DNA from: Massospora cicadina
Taxonomy: Eukaryota; Entomophthoromycota; Entomophthoromycetes; Entomophthorales; Entomophthoraceae
Assembly: GCA_022478985.1 (NCBI GenBank)
Contig: JAKSZP010000188.1
Span: forward strand, 1-64,000
Reading direction: 5' to 3'
Length of the DNA stretch: 64,000 nt
The notes beneath the pieces were generated by a model. That model saw nothing but the letters and a program-made list of their open reading frames with translations, ran no database searches and was not told where the DNA came from. A program made the translations under genes and the position numbers. Below, one piece after another: positions 1 through 10,400 of this stretch (the stretch's first letter is position 1; every line of letters starts with the position of its first letter).

Positions 1-1604
1 CTCTTTTGGACCAAAAAGGGGCCAAAGGCTCAAGTGGACCCCCTGTCGCAGTTAAGCAGCCTGGCTCATGTGGTTGACGAGCGCTGGGTGACTGCCCTTC
101 CTCCTAGAGATATTCAGGTCTCTCCCCTCCCCCCTCCCCAACCCTGGTAAAATTAATAATGGGGACCTGCCAGGAGATTATGCAGGCCAGGGGCCATGGG
201 CGGGCCCCTGGGACCCCTCACTCACCAGGGGAAACTTACCAAAAATTTGAAGAAACAGCCAGTGCTAGTATTGGAGCCTGGTCTGCAAATTCCGGGCTAA
301 TGGAGCTGGTCCAGACTGGCTGGGTCTGAAAATCAGATTGAAACTTGATTTGGGTTTTGAACCAGGCTACAAGTGACCCGGACCAGTTGCCCCTACCCCC
401 TGGAACAGATCTGGGAAGTTTGGATTGCGTAGACAAGCAAATTGAGAGTTCAGACCAGGTTGCAGACAACCGAGCACCAAGGCCACAGCCCCCAGGACAA
501 ATACGGGAAATCTGAACTGTGTGAGCAGCCTGACTCGAATGGTCAAGGCCCAGATTGGTACCATCAACCTGGTCTGGTCCCAAAAATTTGGGAAAATCTG
601 CAAAAGTTTTTTTTTGATTTTTGCCAAGATTTTGGGCATCCCTCCACCCCCACCCGCCAGCCAACCAAACCCCATCGCCAATCCCCAATCCCCAAATCCC
701 TCAGCATCCCCACCATGCAATTCTCCCAATACTTAAGGCAACTGCCCTGCCGATGGGCAGTTGTCAGTTCATTCTCTATTCTCCCCGCGCTTTGCGCTAA
801 AATAAAGTCAAATACCCCAAACGCCTTGCCATGGACTCCGCCTGTTTGCTTTTCTTGTTCAAAATTACGCTGATCAATTTGGAAATGAGCGCCACTGCCA
901 GAATAAACATCCTGATGAATGCCAAATGGGTCATCCAGTCACTCAACCCTGCCACGCGGTGGTAGATCATATCTGCAGTAAACCGCCTTATTCTCAATGA
1001 TGGAGTCAACTCTCCATCCATTTTCGCATACCCATCAAATGTGAACCCATCTGTCCGCTTCGCCGTCAAGTTTTCTGAGAGCGCTCCCCTATTGGAGCAG
1101 CTTCAGGATGCCCCCACTCCAATGCTCATGGGCTTGGCCCCCACTCCTGGCTCATCCGCCACTAACCTCACCCACCTTAGGGCTCCAGATTACCCTGACC
1201 AAGGGGGACTAGGCCCTAACACTTGTCGCGGGTCTGTTTTCCCCTCTGACAGCACCCCTGCCCGTGCGGTGGGCCCTGTGCCACCCCTCTCTGGCGCACA
1301 GACTCACCTACCCAAAGCTGAAGGCCAGCAACGCGAACACTGGAGGAGTTGTCGTCCTCCCCACCTCTCCCGCCATTGGGGGTTGCCCCCACAAGACTCG
1401 TGGTTGCCCCCATTGCAACCATCTGGTTTGCCTTGGGGGCCTTCAGTACATCTATAAGCATTTACTTTCCTCATGTCCCCATTAGATCTCCCCTCCTTCT
1501 AGTCGCACAGACCACTGTGCCCTTAGCATTCTGGGCTCTCCACTGGGTGCTCACACACCCCAACTGGGAGCCCAGTCTAATTCTTATCAGCCGCTTCCAT
1601 GACA
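1..1604 (+). mobile_element. Long LTR (element M), cut by the window edge
   Basis: The first 110 bases resemble the near-5' part of the two F LTRs (shared words around catgtggttgacgagcgctgggt). The last 36 bases resemble their 3' end, finishing in CTTCCATGACA where F has CTTCCCTGACA. Near 765-812 lies an initiator-like CAGTTCATTCTCTATT followed by a GCGCTTTGCGC hairpin and AATAAAG, the usual layout of an LTR R region. The copy is several hundred bases longer than the 1.28 kb F LTR, so it is a diverged subfamily. It interrupts the gag of element A at 1604/1605, so it is either a solo LTR or the 3' LTR of an element lying to the left. The right flank AGCAT (1605-1609) should be one TSD copy; its partner is outside the window. 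Weak open frames on both strands inside it are not conserved in the F LTRs. Confidence 0.72.
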
Positions 1605-2987
1605 AGCATTATTAGCGGTATTGATCACCTCTGAAAACCTCAACAACTGTTGAAGGTAGGTTCATTGTGGTATCATGGCTATCTCAATTCTTTCTGGACT
1701 CAACCTATCCAAAACCTGCACTTCCATTGTGGCTCCCAAAACATAATTAGCTGAGTCTTCACCCCCTTCAAATTTTTCATCTGAGGGATTATCAATGCAA
1801 CTCAACGAGTTACTAAGAGGCGGCTGAGAAACTGGCTTAACCTCCACACAATAGAGGGCTTTGTTGCTCTAATATATCATTTTGACTTTTGATATGAGCA
1901 TCGTAGCTGTACTAACTTTTGAGAGAGGCGTTGGAAGTCTAATGGCTTTGTCTTTTGCCTTTGAAGTGACCAGCTTTGTCTGCCTTATAACTGCAGGATT
2001 TGAACTAGGAAATCCAGAGTTGAGGCTAAGGGGGTTTGAGGCAGCGGCTTAGATGGTTTTGATACTATATTACATTTTAGACCGATCAGCAAGAGGGGGA
2101 TCAGGCAAAGTGATAACTGACCTCACCGTCTGAGCTTTTGAACCTGAAGCTGGAGGGGAGCGCTGCCCCATTTCTGCCAATATTTTCTGGCTATCCTCAC
2201 ATGGTAGAGGAGTATTTGTCGCTGCAGATCTGCAAAAGCTGGGTTCCAGAGAGATACAGCCACAGAAGAGGCTGGAGAGGTCAGAATTGATTCTTATTTT
2301 GGAGCTCTTTGCAGAATTTCAGGTTCATAAAAGTCAGCCAATGCTAGTAGTGCTTCTTTGATATCCCGTACCATTTGGAAGGTGTGATTGAATGAAGAGA
2401 TATGCATTGCTAAAGAGGGATAAGACGCCAATCTAGCTACGATAGCAGCAATAGCACCATCTAGAGGAATCAGTTTGGCCAGCAACAGAGGTTGAGCTTT
2501 ACTATATAATCTCTCAACAAACAAGGGGATCAATTCTCCCCCTTGCAGGCTAAGGCACATAAAGCCGGTCTTTGCCGTTGTAAACACTGTTCAGACTAAA
2601 CTCATCAGTCAGCTCTTGTTTGACCTCCGCCCAGGTGGTAAGTGCGACCATTTGAGGAACCATGATCTCCTGAGCCATCTGACTCAAGAAGGGAAAGTTA
2701 TACTTGGTTTTCTGAAGGTCTGTCGCTCCTTCCACGGCAGATTCATAAACATAAATAGTGGAGGCGATACTGCCATCACCAGGTGAGAACTTGTCTCTGA
2801 GCGGAGGTTTAAAAATAATAGGGGAGGGCCTATAAGGGACATGGGAAGAGTATAGCTCAAGCCTTTTGAGGCGAGACAAAGAACTGGCTAGTGTTGCTAC
2901 AAAGCAACTAGCCTTGGTTCTGAGGTAGTTGTCATTTTTTAACAGTAATTTTGGTGGTATACAAGGTCCCATGTAGTGAGCACCACT
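1605..2987 (-). pseudogene. Ty3/gypsy gag remnant of element A
   Basis: Reading leftwards from 2987, this encodes the capsid polyprotein of a Ty3/gypsy element, which would package the RNA in virus-like particles. Three pieces in different frames (2550-2985, 2294-2587, 1605-1847) align with the gag of element B. Matching stretches include IKEAL.LA.F, DGAIAAI against DDAIAAL, LASYPSLAMHI against LASQPSLARHI, and the C-terminal YVLGATMEVQV against YILGAPAEVEV. The frame breaks near 2570 and has stops further on, so it is dead. The homology runs exactly to 1605, where LTR M was inserted; protease and pol of A must lie left of the window. Flanks: PBS at 2968-2985 and the 5' LTR to the right. The gag assignment rests on homology to B, whose gag precedes a recognisable protease and RT. 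Confidence 0.78.
2968..2985 (-). other. tRNA-type primer-binding site of element A
   Basis: The minus strand reads TGGTGCTCACTACATGGG, two bases (AG) after the LTR end. It is nearly identical to the sites of B, C, D and I. It should pair with the 3' end of a primer tRNA to start minus-strand DNA synthesis. Confidence 0.8.
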
Positions 2988-3667
2988 TGTTGGATTTTTG
3001 TTTGAGGAGATTTTCAATGATGCTTCTTTCCCTAAAATCCAAAAAACTAGGGGGATAAAACCACTAAAATTAATAGATCAAATAAACACAGAGAACTATA
3101 AAGTTGGTGTTTTCTATATATTTATTAGCCTTGCGGGAGGTAAGAAACAAACCCCTTTAATAAAGCTATAATTAGTATTTAAGTTAGTAAGGCTCAAAAT
3201 ATGAATGGCTAAGTAACATCCACAATAAGAAATATGGTGTTTTTACCTATCAAATCTCAGACAACTCGCCTCATTTCAATTAGATGACTGATGGAAAGTC
3301 AATGTTTGTTAGGATATGACCGTGAGGTAACAAATTAATTTATTTTACCCAATCAATGGGCATAAGAATATTTTCACCTTGCAATACCCCTTCTGACCCT
3401 ATAAAAGGGGCCAACCTCCGCAGGGTAGTTGCACAAAATTAGTGGTGGCCTAGGGAGGAGCCTCCAATGGGCTCTCCTGAATCCGCCGCATAGTCAGTGA
3501 TCTATGATTACCTGAACTGGAGTATTTGGCCGAGAGGTATTATTAAGTTTATTGCCCCAAGTTTAAAAAGATTCCACTGAGAATTGCCAGGGTCTTTTGG
3601 CTGATTTTATTTAAGTCAAAATCATAAATCACTCTCAAAACAACATTGGACTTATAGTTTTCCGACA
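2988..3667 (-). repeat. 5' LTR of element A
   Basis: About 680 bp. On the minus strand it starts TGTCGGAAAACTATAAGTCC, close to the start of the C LTR (TGTCAGACAATTACAAGTCC), and ends ATCCAACA. Most of it is also alignable with solo LTR N at 8405-9092, including the shared words ctgaccctataaaaggggcca, cctccaatgg and gaattgccagggtcttttgg (N: gaattgataagggtcttttgg). The TATAAAAGGGG word lies on the plus strand, opposite to the element, so I do not call it the promoter. Right flank TCTTT should be a TSD copy; its partner lies beyond element M. Confidence 0.82.
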
Positions 3668-4306
3668 TCTTTAATAAAGTTCTTCCTTGCCTATTATCTC
3701 CTTTTATTTAAAATTTAAGTTTATTCTTATGATTTGGGGTTATGCTGGGGATCCCCAAATGGTGCAGGCGACATATCAAGGGGTCAGCTGGTGCTGATGG
3801 CCCCAACACCTAAGGCAAAATGGTAAGGGTCACCCTGTCTTCATACTGGTTGGCCTGCCGACCAGCAGAGTCCATTGTTACTGGAAAAGCAATTTCAGAA
3901 AATCCCCATATTTTTTGAGGTCAAATAACTTAGAAACAACCCGTCATAAATCATGGTAAATATTAAATGTGCTAAACTAAATACTAGCGCATAACCAAAG
4001 ATTTGCCAATTATATCTTTAAGCCTTATTTTCCAGTCATATAAACTTTCTGAAAATACCTTTGCAGTAATTCTTAGTGCACTAATTGAGATGAAGGGCTT
4101 CTACCCTTTGTTTGAGGGTTTGAAAATGGCGGTGAGCTAGTATAAGCAGTTGGTGATCTTAACTAGAATCATATCTCCATGTAAGACAGGTGGCTTTGCG
4201 TTAAAATGTTCTTGATGGAATCAAAGCATAGGTTATTGGTATGGTCTTATCATCTTTTTTATAAAATTCTGATTACAAAAAAAAATGTGGGCAACCTGGG
4301 TGAAGC
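3668..4306. other. Unassigned spacer between A and H
   Basis: About 640 bases with no recognisable frame, LTR pair or LINE similarity. It is AT-rich with short imperfect direct words only. It may be the locus into which both A and H inserted, or another decayed element. Confidence 0.5.
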
Positions 4307-5339
4307 TGTAAGGCTAAGCGACTGCTATCAAGATGGATAGGTTTTATAACTCTTTAGAACAAAAAGGGTTTCAATCCTAAGGCATTACTGCTTACACAGC
4401 TAACTGATCTAAGCATATTTTGGATAAGATATGGATAGTATCAGCTCCCCTGTCTGTCCCCACCCCAAAATCACCCCAATATAAAGATATTATTAATGTT
4501 TTCGAAAATTTTATCAATTAGTGCAGGTAATTTAGAAATACTATCATAAATTTAGAGGTGTTTAGAAAAAGTGACACTAGGGCATAACCCTTCCAAGCAT
4601 ATGATTCCAGAAGTCACACCAGTGGCTGGAGTAAACTTGACACTTGTGATAAGCTCTAATGATAATTCTTTATCATTTTTTTGTCTATGGCTAAAGTTCA
4701 AAGAAGAAGTAAGCCAGACATGGGTCAATAGTATCAACGAGTTCAAAGTTGACATGGATAACGTGGTCAATTGAAAATTAAAGTTGTTAATTAATCTGCA
4801 TGAGCTGCTCATTAATAGTGTAAGTGAATTTTAAGATCTTAGAACCTATGACCTCGTGCATCCTCCTCCCTTCTTAGTACAAGAAATAACAACAAAATCT
4901 ATAATAAGAATGGTTAGCGTATTTTTATATTTCCTGTTTATTGTATATTCCAAAAAATTAGTTATTTTTTATCCAAAATTTTAAATCCTAAAATCTTTCC
5001 TGTCACGCCAATGATAGGCCTCATTCCTGTATGATGATTCTGATAATAGCTGTATCCATGGTCTTTTCTATCCTTGCTGCCACAGGTGTGGTCATGAAAG
5101 GGGCGCAGGAAGCATGCCTGTATCTTAAACTGAAAATATAAAAGTACCTCTTTTAGTGCAACGCAGGTGCTCATGCATCTAAAAACAGCACTGACGATCT
5201 TAATATGTATGGTCATGAAGGAGAAGAGATAATAAAATATGGGTAAGTGTTAAGGAAAAAAGTGGGAACAAATTAATTTTTAAATATGAAGAATTTTATG
5301 ACTTAAAAGGCATCAGAAACGCCACAACGTTAACTAGAT
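4307..5339 (+). repeat. Probable 5' LTR of chromovirus H
   Basis: Starts TGTAAGGCTAAGCG. About 250 bases are alignable with 52150-52430 downstream of the H chromodomain. The end is placed near 5339 because the next bases, TAGTCAGAA, equal those directly after the F 5' LTR. Internal short open frames (4571-4774 and its antisense) are not supported. The 3' boundary is a guess to within tens of bases. Confidence 0.5.
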
Positions 5340-5683
5340 TAGTCAGAACTTAAGCTTTTTATAAACCAACAGTCACCCACAAAAAAGATAAAGGCCAATG
5401 GCTACACTCCTAGGTTGCAATGGTGCCCATCTTTATTTTAACCTTAGCGCGAGATATATGTTAATTGATCAATAAAACCTTCTCTTCTCAAGATGCTCTT
5501 TCTATCGCCATATCAGAAAAGCGGTGCCTAGTGGATTTTAGAAGCTATCATGGGTTCTTAAATACCCAGAAAGGACTCAGTCTTTTCTTGGCACATTGGG
5601 TGTCTTAAATTATAAAGCAAACTCTAAGTACGGCGGTGAAGTATCTGATTCAAGTTATTTTGACTTTGGGCTAGTCTATGTAA
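5340..5683 (+). other. Leader or gag start of H, before the F insertion
   Basis: Begins TAGTCAGAACTTAAG, sharing its first nine bases with the F internal start. No clear protein is readable. The F element begins at 5689 after flank GTCTA. Confidence 0.4.
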
Positions 5684-5688
5684 GTCTG

Positions 5689-6966
5689 GTGGAGCTCCCA
5701 TTGCGCTTAGACTAGATGACATTCCTTCTTCCTTCTAAAAAGGGTCCAAAAAGGCTGGCCGTCCCCCTTATCTCTCAAGACAACCTCGCCCATGTGGTTG
5801 ATGAGTGATGGGTTATGGCCTACCCTCTAAAAGTTTGCCGCCCATCCCCAAGTTGACAACCAATAATTTTAAGGTGAATAAAAAAATACTGCATTGAGTT
5901 CTAAGCAAATAAAAACCAAAGTGGAATAGATGTGGCGAGTCCCTCCCCATGCCTGACCTCAAATTCGGCAAGATTAGTTAAAACCAATGAATCTTTCCTT
6001 TCCACATCAAAACCTCAATCCTTCAAACTCCACAAGTCTGAATGGGCGCCAGAGCGATCAGGTGCATGATGGTTGGGCATCCTGAACCCGTTTCTGACCA
6101 CTTGGGACTGTCCAAATGTGGGATGGCCATAAGAGGCTCCCATTATTTGTTGAGTGATAGTTGCCACTCAAATTGGCGTAATTGTGGAGAAACTGCGATT
6201 CAGGAACCTGAAAACAAACTGAAGATGATTCACCCCACCACTGACACCTCATATCAGTTTAATTGAAAACCCCCTCAATCAGAGTTCTGATGGTTTAAGT
6301 CTGTAAACTTAAGTGCCCCATTACATGCGCTTCAATGCTATTCCCCATTTTGACTTAGTATTTAAGCAATTGTCCCCACAAGAAAAATTTCAGTTGGTCT
6401 TCTATATTAAATTTCAATAAAAATCCCCCTCATCACCAAATTTTTACTTTTGTAAATTGGTTTTTTTGGTATCTCATAACACCCAACATTGTGGAACTAT
6501 GGTGTATGCAAAAACTGAGCCATTGCAGCTAATTTAGCACCTTTGCTGCCCTCTGCCGTTAACTGGGCTTACTGCTCTTGGGACCTCCTAGGATATTCTT
6601 CTGTAGCCAAATAAATCTGCCACCAGGATCTCAGCATTTTGTGGGTGGAGCTGTCCCTGCTCTGGGTGAGAATCTTCACTCTCTCCAATGGTTCTATCCC
6701 AATCCCCCTCAAGGGACCCAAATATGTCATCCCAATCCAAAACGTTTCTATACCTAAGCCCACGGGCTCTGGAATACTTGACAGCCTGGCTTTTTGCTGG
6801 GTTGCTTCTCACTTTTATGTACCATCAGCGCTCGTTATTCACCCAACTCGCAGCCCATCTAAAAGTCATCCAAGCAGCATGCCTCTAGCATATTGCCTCA
6901 CTTTCTGGATGCTCTCATATCCCAAGTGGCGGGCTAGTCTAAATTTTATCTACCGCTTCCCTGACA
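5689..6966 (+). repeat. 5' LTR of chromovirus F
   Basis: Runs from TGTAAGTCTGGTGG to CTTCCCTGACA, 1278 bp, and pairs with the split 3' LTR. An initiator-like TTTCAGTT (6388-6395) is followed by ATATTAAATTTCAATAAAAA, giving a likely transcript start and poly(A) signal close together. A loose open frame at 6639-7094 crosses the LTR end and is not conserved in the other copies, so I do not call it a gene. Confidence 0.85.
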
Positions 6967-7989
6967 TAGTCAGAAGACCATTAATTCCAGTCACTTCTGT
7001 CCTTCTCATTGAGGAAGGCGCAGCAGTGATCACTACTTACCAGATGAACGTGCAGTTAGTGGTGTGCTTTATGTTTTTTTCTGGTCAATTGTAAATTTTG
7101 TACAAAGCTCCTGGGTGTTTAGAAGTATATCTTTATGCCTGAACTATCCCGTTGACCTCTGCTTTGCTGGCCCAACCTTGAGTGGTTGGTCCGCCTGCTC
7201 CATCTGTCAAAGTTGCTAATCAGGTCCTTGACGCCCTCGCTGAGTTGCAGGTTAAGTCTATAATCGTTCCTGCCAGCTCCACTTCACTGAAGGATACCCA
7301 GCAGATTACGGCCCTTTTGGATGAAGTTGATGGCAAAGCCACCAGTGGGTGTGGGCCCTTTTGTACTCTTCCATTCAGCGGGGGACTCACCTCACTTATT
7401 ACCTTGGTTTGCGGCTTTGAAAGCACCTGTGTGAGTTCCACTCGCCTGCTCCATTTATTCTCTAAGGGCGCTGAAGCCCCTAACTTTGATTCCTTTGTCA
7501 CGGCTTTCTGCAAGCAAGCCCCCAAGCTCAGCCTCACATTGAATATCATCCAAGAAATTTTTCAGACTGCGTTGAACTTGGCTTCCACCAACCATGCTAT
7601 CTGGTCCACCCCGGTGGAGATAGTAGAGCAGATCTGTATAGTGGTAATCCAACTAATCTGACCCTCAGCCGTAACCCCATGCAAAAGACAGTAATTCCAT
7701 AATTGGTTTCACTACTCAGACTGAGTTTTTTAATCCTGACATCCATTCAATATCCGCTCTAGTCCCAGCGGAAGACGCTGCCCCGTGTGGAATTAGTTAC
7801 CTCAACTCTCTATCCCTCTCTTGGTGGATGACCAGCATGGGGAGGATGTGGTCCAACACCTTTCCAAAATGGCTTTATTTCCTCCAAACCATTTTCCCCC
7901 TGATTTTTCTACTATTTTCCACTTTGTCAGAAGAATTGTGTTTTTCACCAATAAACAAAATTACCCTAGTTTTTATTACCAATGGAAAC
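6967..7989 (+). pseudogene. gag-position region of F
   Basis: Lies between the LTR and the protease, where gag belongs. The best open stretch is 7182-7661 (about 159 codons). It has a proline/serine-rich start and a helical middle (SFVTAFCKQAPKL, ALNLASTNHAIW). I do not recognise a specific Gag signature or zinc knuckle, so the call is by position only. From 7661 to 7989 no single frame stays open. An antisense open frame of 109 codons overlaps it and is a shadow. Confidence 0.5.
6972..6980 (+). other. Possible self-priming site of F
   Basis: AGAAGACCA, five bases after the LTR, is the exact reverse complement of TGGTCTTCT at 6395-6403, which sits at the presumed transcript start. No TGG-type tRNA site is present. 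Tf1-type chromoviruses prime from their own 5' RNA end in this way. Nine bases alone could be chance; the matching layout in J supports it. Confidence 0.5.
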
Positions 7990-8250
7990 AAGGATCAGGA
8001 TTCACCAGGAGCCCTGCAAGGCCTTGGTTGACACAGGTTTAGCGGGTAACTTCATGAGGATGAAGTTGGCCCAGCAGCTAAAATTAGAATTGGATTTGGG
8101 TCTGGAGGTGATGGTCATGTTGTCAGCCTCCCAGTAGTCTTTCAAGGTGCGGCGCCCTGTGCCTTTTTCAGTCCACCAGTTTAGTTTTTGCAATCGCTTT
8201 TCTTTTATTCCTGACCTGGTGTTTCCAGTGATTTCGGGCGCGGGTTGGTG
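7990..8250 (+). pseudogene. Aspartic protease remnant of F
   Basis: A retropepsin that would cleave the polyprotein. ALVDTGLAGNFM with the catalytic Asp-Thr-Gly at 8030-8038 is followed by KLAQQLKLEL, the usual spacing of Ty3 proteases. The frame has an in-frame stop about 30 codons after the active site and is then cut by solo LTR N. The active-site triad is intact. Confidence 0.8.
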
Positions 8251-8404
8251 GCATCTTTAGCATTTGAGAATCCACCTGGATTTAAACACACTGTCTTTTG
8301 TCAACGCTCAGGCGAAGGGCGAATTTCCGCTGCTCAACACCCACACCAAAGCTTGGTGTTGAAATCAGGGAAGGGTGTATGCTTACTGGTGCTAATTTGC
8401 CCCA

Positions 8405-9092
8405 TATTTCAACAACATTACAAGAGAAATTCAATCTCTACTGCCAAAGTAAAGTAAAGGGGGTTTTCACCACTAATTAGAATAATAAAACTTAAAAGTT
8501 AATACTAAAAAGTTGGGGCTTATAGTTTTTATTAGTTGCTGCGAGGGGTAAAGAAGCAAACGCTATCAATATTGGGATGCTTAGTATTTATTTTGTCTTA
8601 AAGCTAAAAGTGAGTCGGATGTAAAACTCAATATAAGCTATTCACATCCAAATTAGGTATTATGGCTGGTTGACCTATCAGATTGTTTGAGGCTCGCCTT
8701 GCTTCAATTCAAGGGCAGATGATGAAGTGACAGCTAGGAAGATTAATCCATGAAGCAGGAATTTTATATATTAGACCAATCAGAAGGCTTGAAAATATTT
8801 TCACCTTGCTGGGACCCTCTGACCCTATAAAAGGGGCCAGTCTCCGCGAGGTAGATTGTACTAATTAAACGTGGCCTGGAGAAAAGCCTCCAATAGACTC
8901 CCCTGAATTCGCCGCATAGTTGGTACAATTTGACTACCTAAACTTGTGGTATTTTCCTAAGAAGCACCAGTAAAAATGTTACCCCAATCAGAGGGGTTCC
9001 CATGGGAATTGATAAGGGTCTTTTGGCCGATCTTTTCATCATTTATCTCCAAACCAATATTTTTTATATATCAGACTTGTAATTGTCTGACA
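8405..9092 (-). repeat. Solo LTR N of the A family, in F pol
   Basis: About 688 bp, alignable over most of its length with the A LTR (680 bp) in the same orientation. On the minus strand it begins TGTCAGACAATTACAAGTC. It separates F protease from F RT. The left end is fuzzy (8405 give or take 15) and I could not find a convincing TSD for right flank CTTGG, so part of the left edge may be mutated or rearranged. Confidence 0.75.
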
Positions 9093-9099
9093 CTTGGAA

Positions 9100-9990
9100 C
9101 TGCAGCTCCATTATGACCCTTGTTTCCCCATGGATCCTTGGCCAGCTTTTCCCACTGCGTTAATGTCCTACAAGAGCATTTTTGTTTTAGAAAAGGTCAA
9201 ATAACTTTTGCTGCATACGGAATTTGATATGAAGTTCTGGACAATGGTGGCCATGGTGAGTATCAACTGCCCACTGTACCTGCATACAGTGGAGGAGGAT
9301 GCTTCCCTTGACAAATAATTAAATGACATGCCCAAAAAAGGCTTGTTGTTAAGGGGATGTCCGTAATTGAATCAATTATTGTCTTCACAAAAAACTGATG
9401 GTTCTGTATGCCCCTTGTGGATTACGGTTACCTCAACAATATAACAGTTCACAACCCTTACCTACTTTTAATGGAACAAACGATTAGCCAAGCAATTTTG
9501 AATTCATGAGTATTATAAAAACTTGACCTTTTAAATGTCATTAATCAAATCTGGGTAACGGAAGACAAGGAATGGCTCACAGCAATATGGACAAGAAGAG
9601 GCTTATTTCAATTTTTAAGTAATGCCTTTCAGGTTAAAGAACACCTCCACGACATTCCAGCAGATGATTGATAATGTGCTAGCGATCTCTGGTTCACCTG
9701 CATGGTGGCATACATTAATGACATTATGAGTCATTCCCTCACACCCAAACAGCACACAGAAGATTAAGAGGCTGTGGTGGCTTCCCTGCATAAGACGAAA
9801 CATAAAATTGTTAAAGTGCAAAGTTTACCAATAGTCAGTTACCTTATTAGGTAATCTCATCTTTAAGGACAGGTACGCCATTCTGTCCAGAAAACTGGAT
9901 GTCATCTGCGAGTGGCTAACTCCAATGACCCAAAAGCAATCAAAAAGCTTTTTGGGTACAACAATCCTTATGAAGAAATTCTCCCTATCT
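9100..9990 (+). pseudogene. Reverse transcriptase remnant of F
   Basis: The DNA polymerase domain of a Ty3 element. In order, read across frameshifts: a KKTDGS block with CPLVDYGYLNN near 9390-9440; MPFRLKN.S.TFQQMIDNVL near 9620-9680 (the family's [13 protein letters not shown] block); and the active site at 9711-9722 reading Tyr-Ile-Asn-Asp instead of Tyr-x-Asp-Asp. Asp to Asn here is one G-to-A change. There are several frameshifts (near 9700) and stops. Upstream, LPHTEFDM-type residues near 9220 mark the RT start. Confidence 0.82.
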
Positions 9991-10400
9991 CTCGCAGTTA
10001 CCATGCCACTGCATCATCTCATGCTCATAAACATTCCATTAACTGGACGCCTGAGTTCCAGCAGGCATTTATCTAAATAAAAAAGGTGTTTTACATTGCC
10101 CCATCCTCAAGCATGAGGACCCCTCCAAACCCTACATCATAGCGTGCAATGGATCTTCCACTGAGGCGAGGGCTGTCATACTCCAAGAGCATGATGGGTT
10201 GACACCTAGTCACATATTTTTATGCAAGTTTTCCTCCACAGAGAAATCCTGGGCCATATACAATAAGGAGCTTGTAGCTGTAGCGTGGACCTTGACCCAC
10301 TGATGATTTTTCTTGCAGTATGCTCAACATAAGTTGACTAGCAGACGGATCACCAAGCTCTCCTGTATTTCTGAAAGCTTCAGAAGTTGGCGCACCACCA
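9991..10400 (+). pseudogene. RNase H remnant of F
   Basis: Follows RT directly. PILKHEDPSKPYIIACNGSS (10104-10160) corresponds to the first catalytic strand of Ty3 RNase H, which normally holds a Cys-Asp-Ala-Ser-like motif; the Asp is now Asn. It continues with AVILQEHDG and KFSSTEKSWAIYNKELVAV, the block around the second acidic residue. A stop follows at 10300. The domain would remove the RNA strand after first-strand synthesis. Confidence 0.78.

Noticed and set aside
1041..1457. Proline-rich frame of 138 codons in LTR M as a host exon
   Set aside because: GC-rich low-complexity composition, several overlapping frames, and placement inside an LTR; no splice sites or homologue.
3401..3425. 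ctataaaagggg as a TATA box promoter (also at 8825, 17849, 25083)
   Set aside because: It is conserved in the A, N and B LTRs but lies on the strand opposite to gag-pol. It could drive antisense RNA, but nothing in the sequence proves transcription, so I do not annotate it.
6639..7094. Open frame of 151 codons, with a partner at 34126-34656, first taken as a gag shared by three elements
   Set aside because: The shared part ends exactly at CTTCC.TGACA in all three copies, which is the LTR terminus. The frame lies in the LTR and its residues are not conserved in M.
7220..7549. Minus-strand frame of 109 codons
   Set aside because: It is antisense to the F gag-position frame and has no homologue or motif; a shadow.
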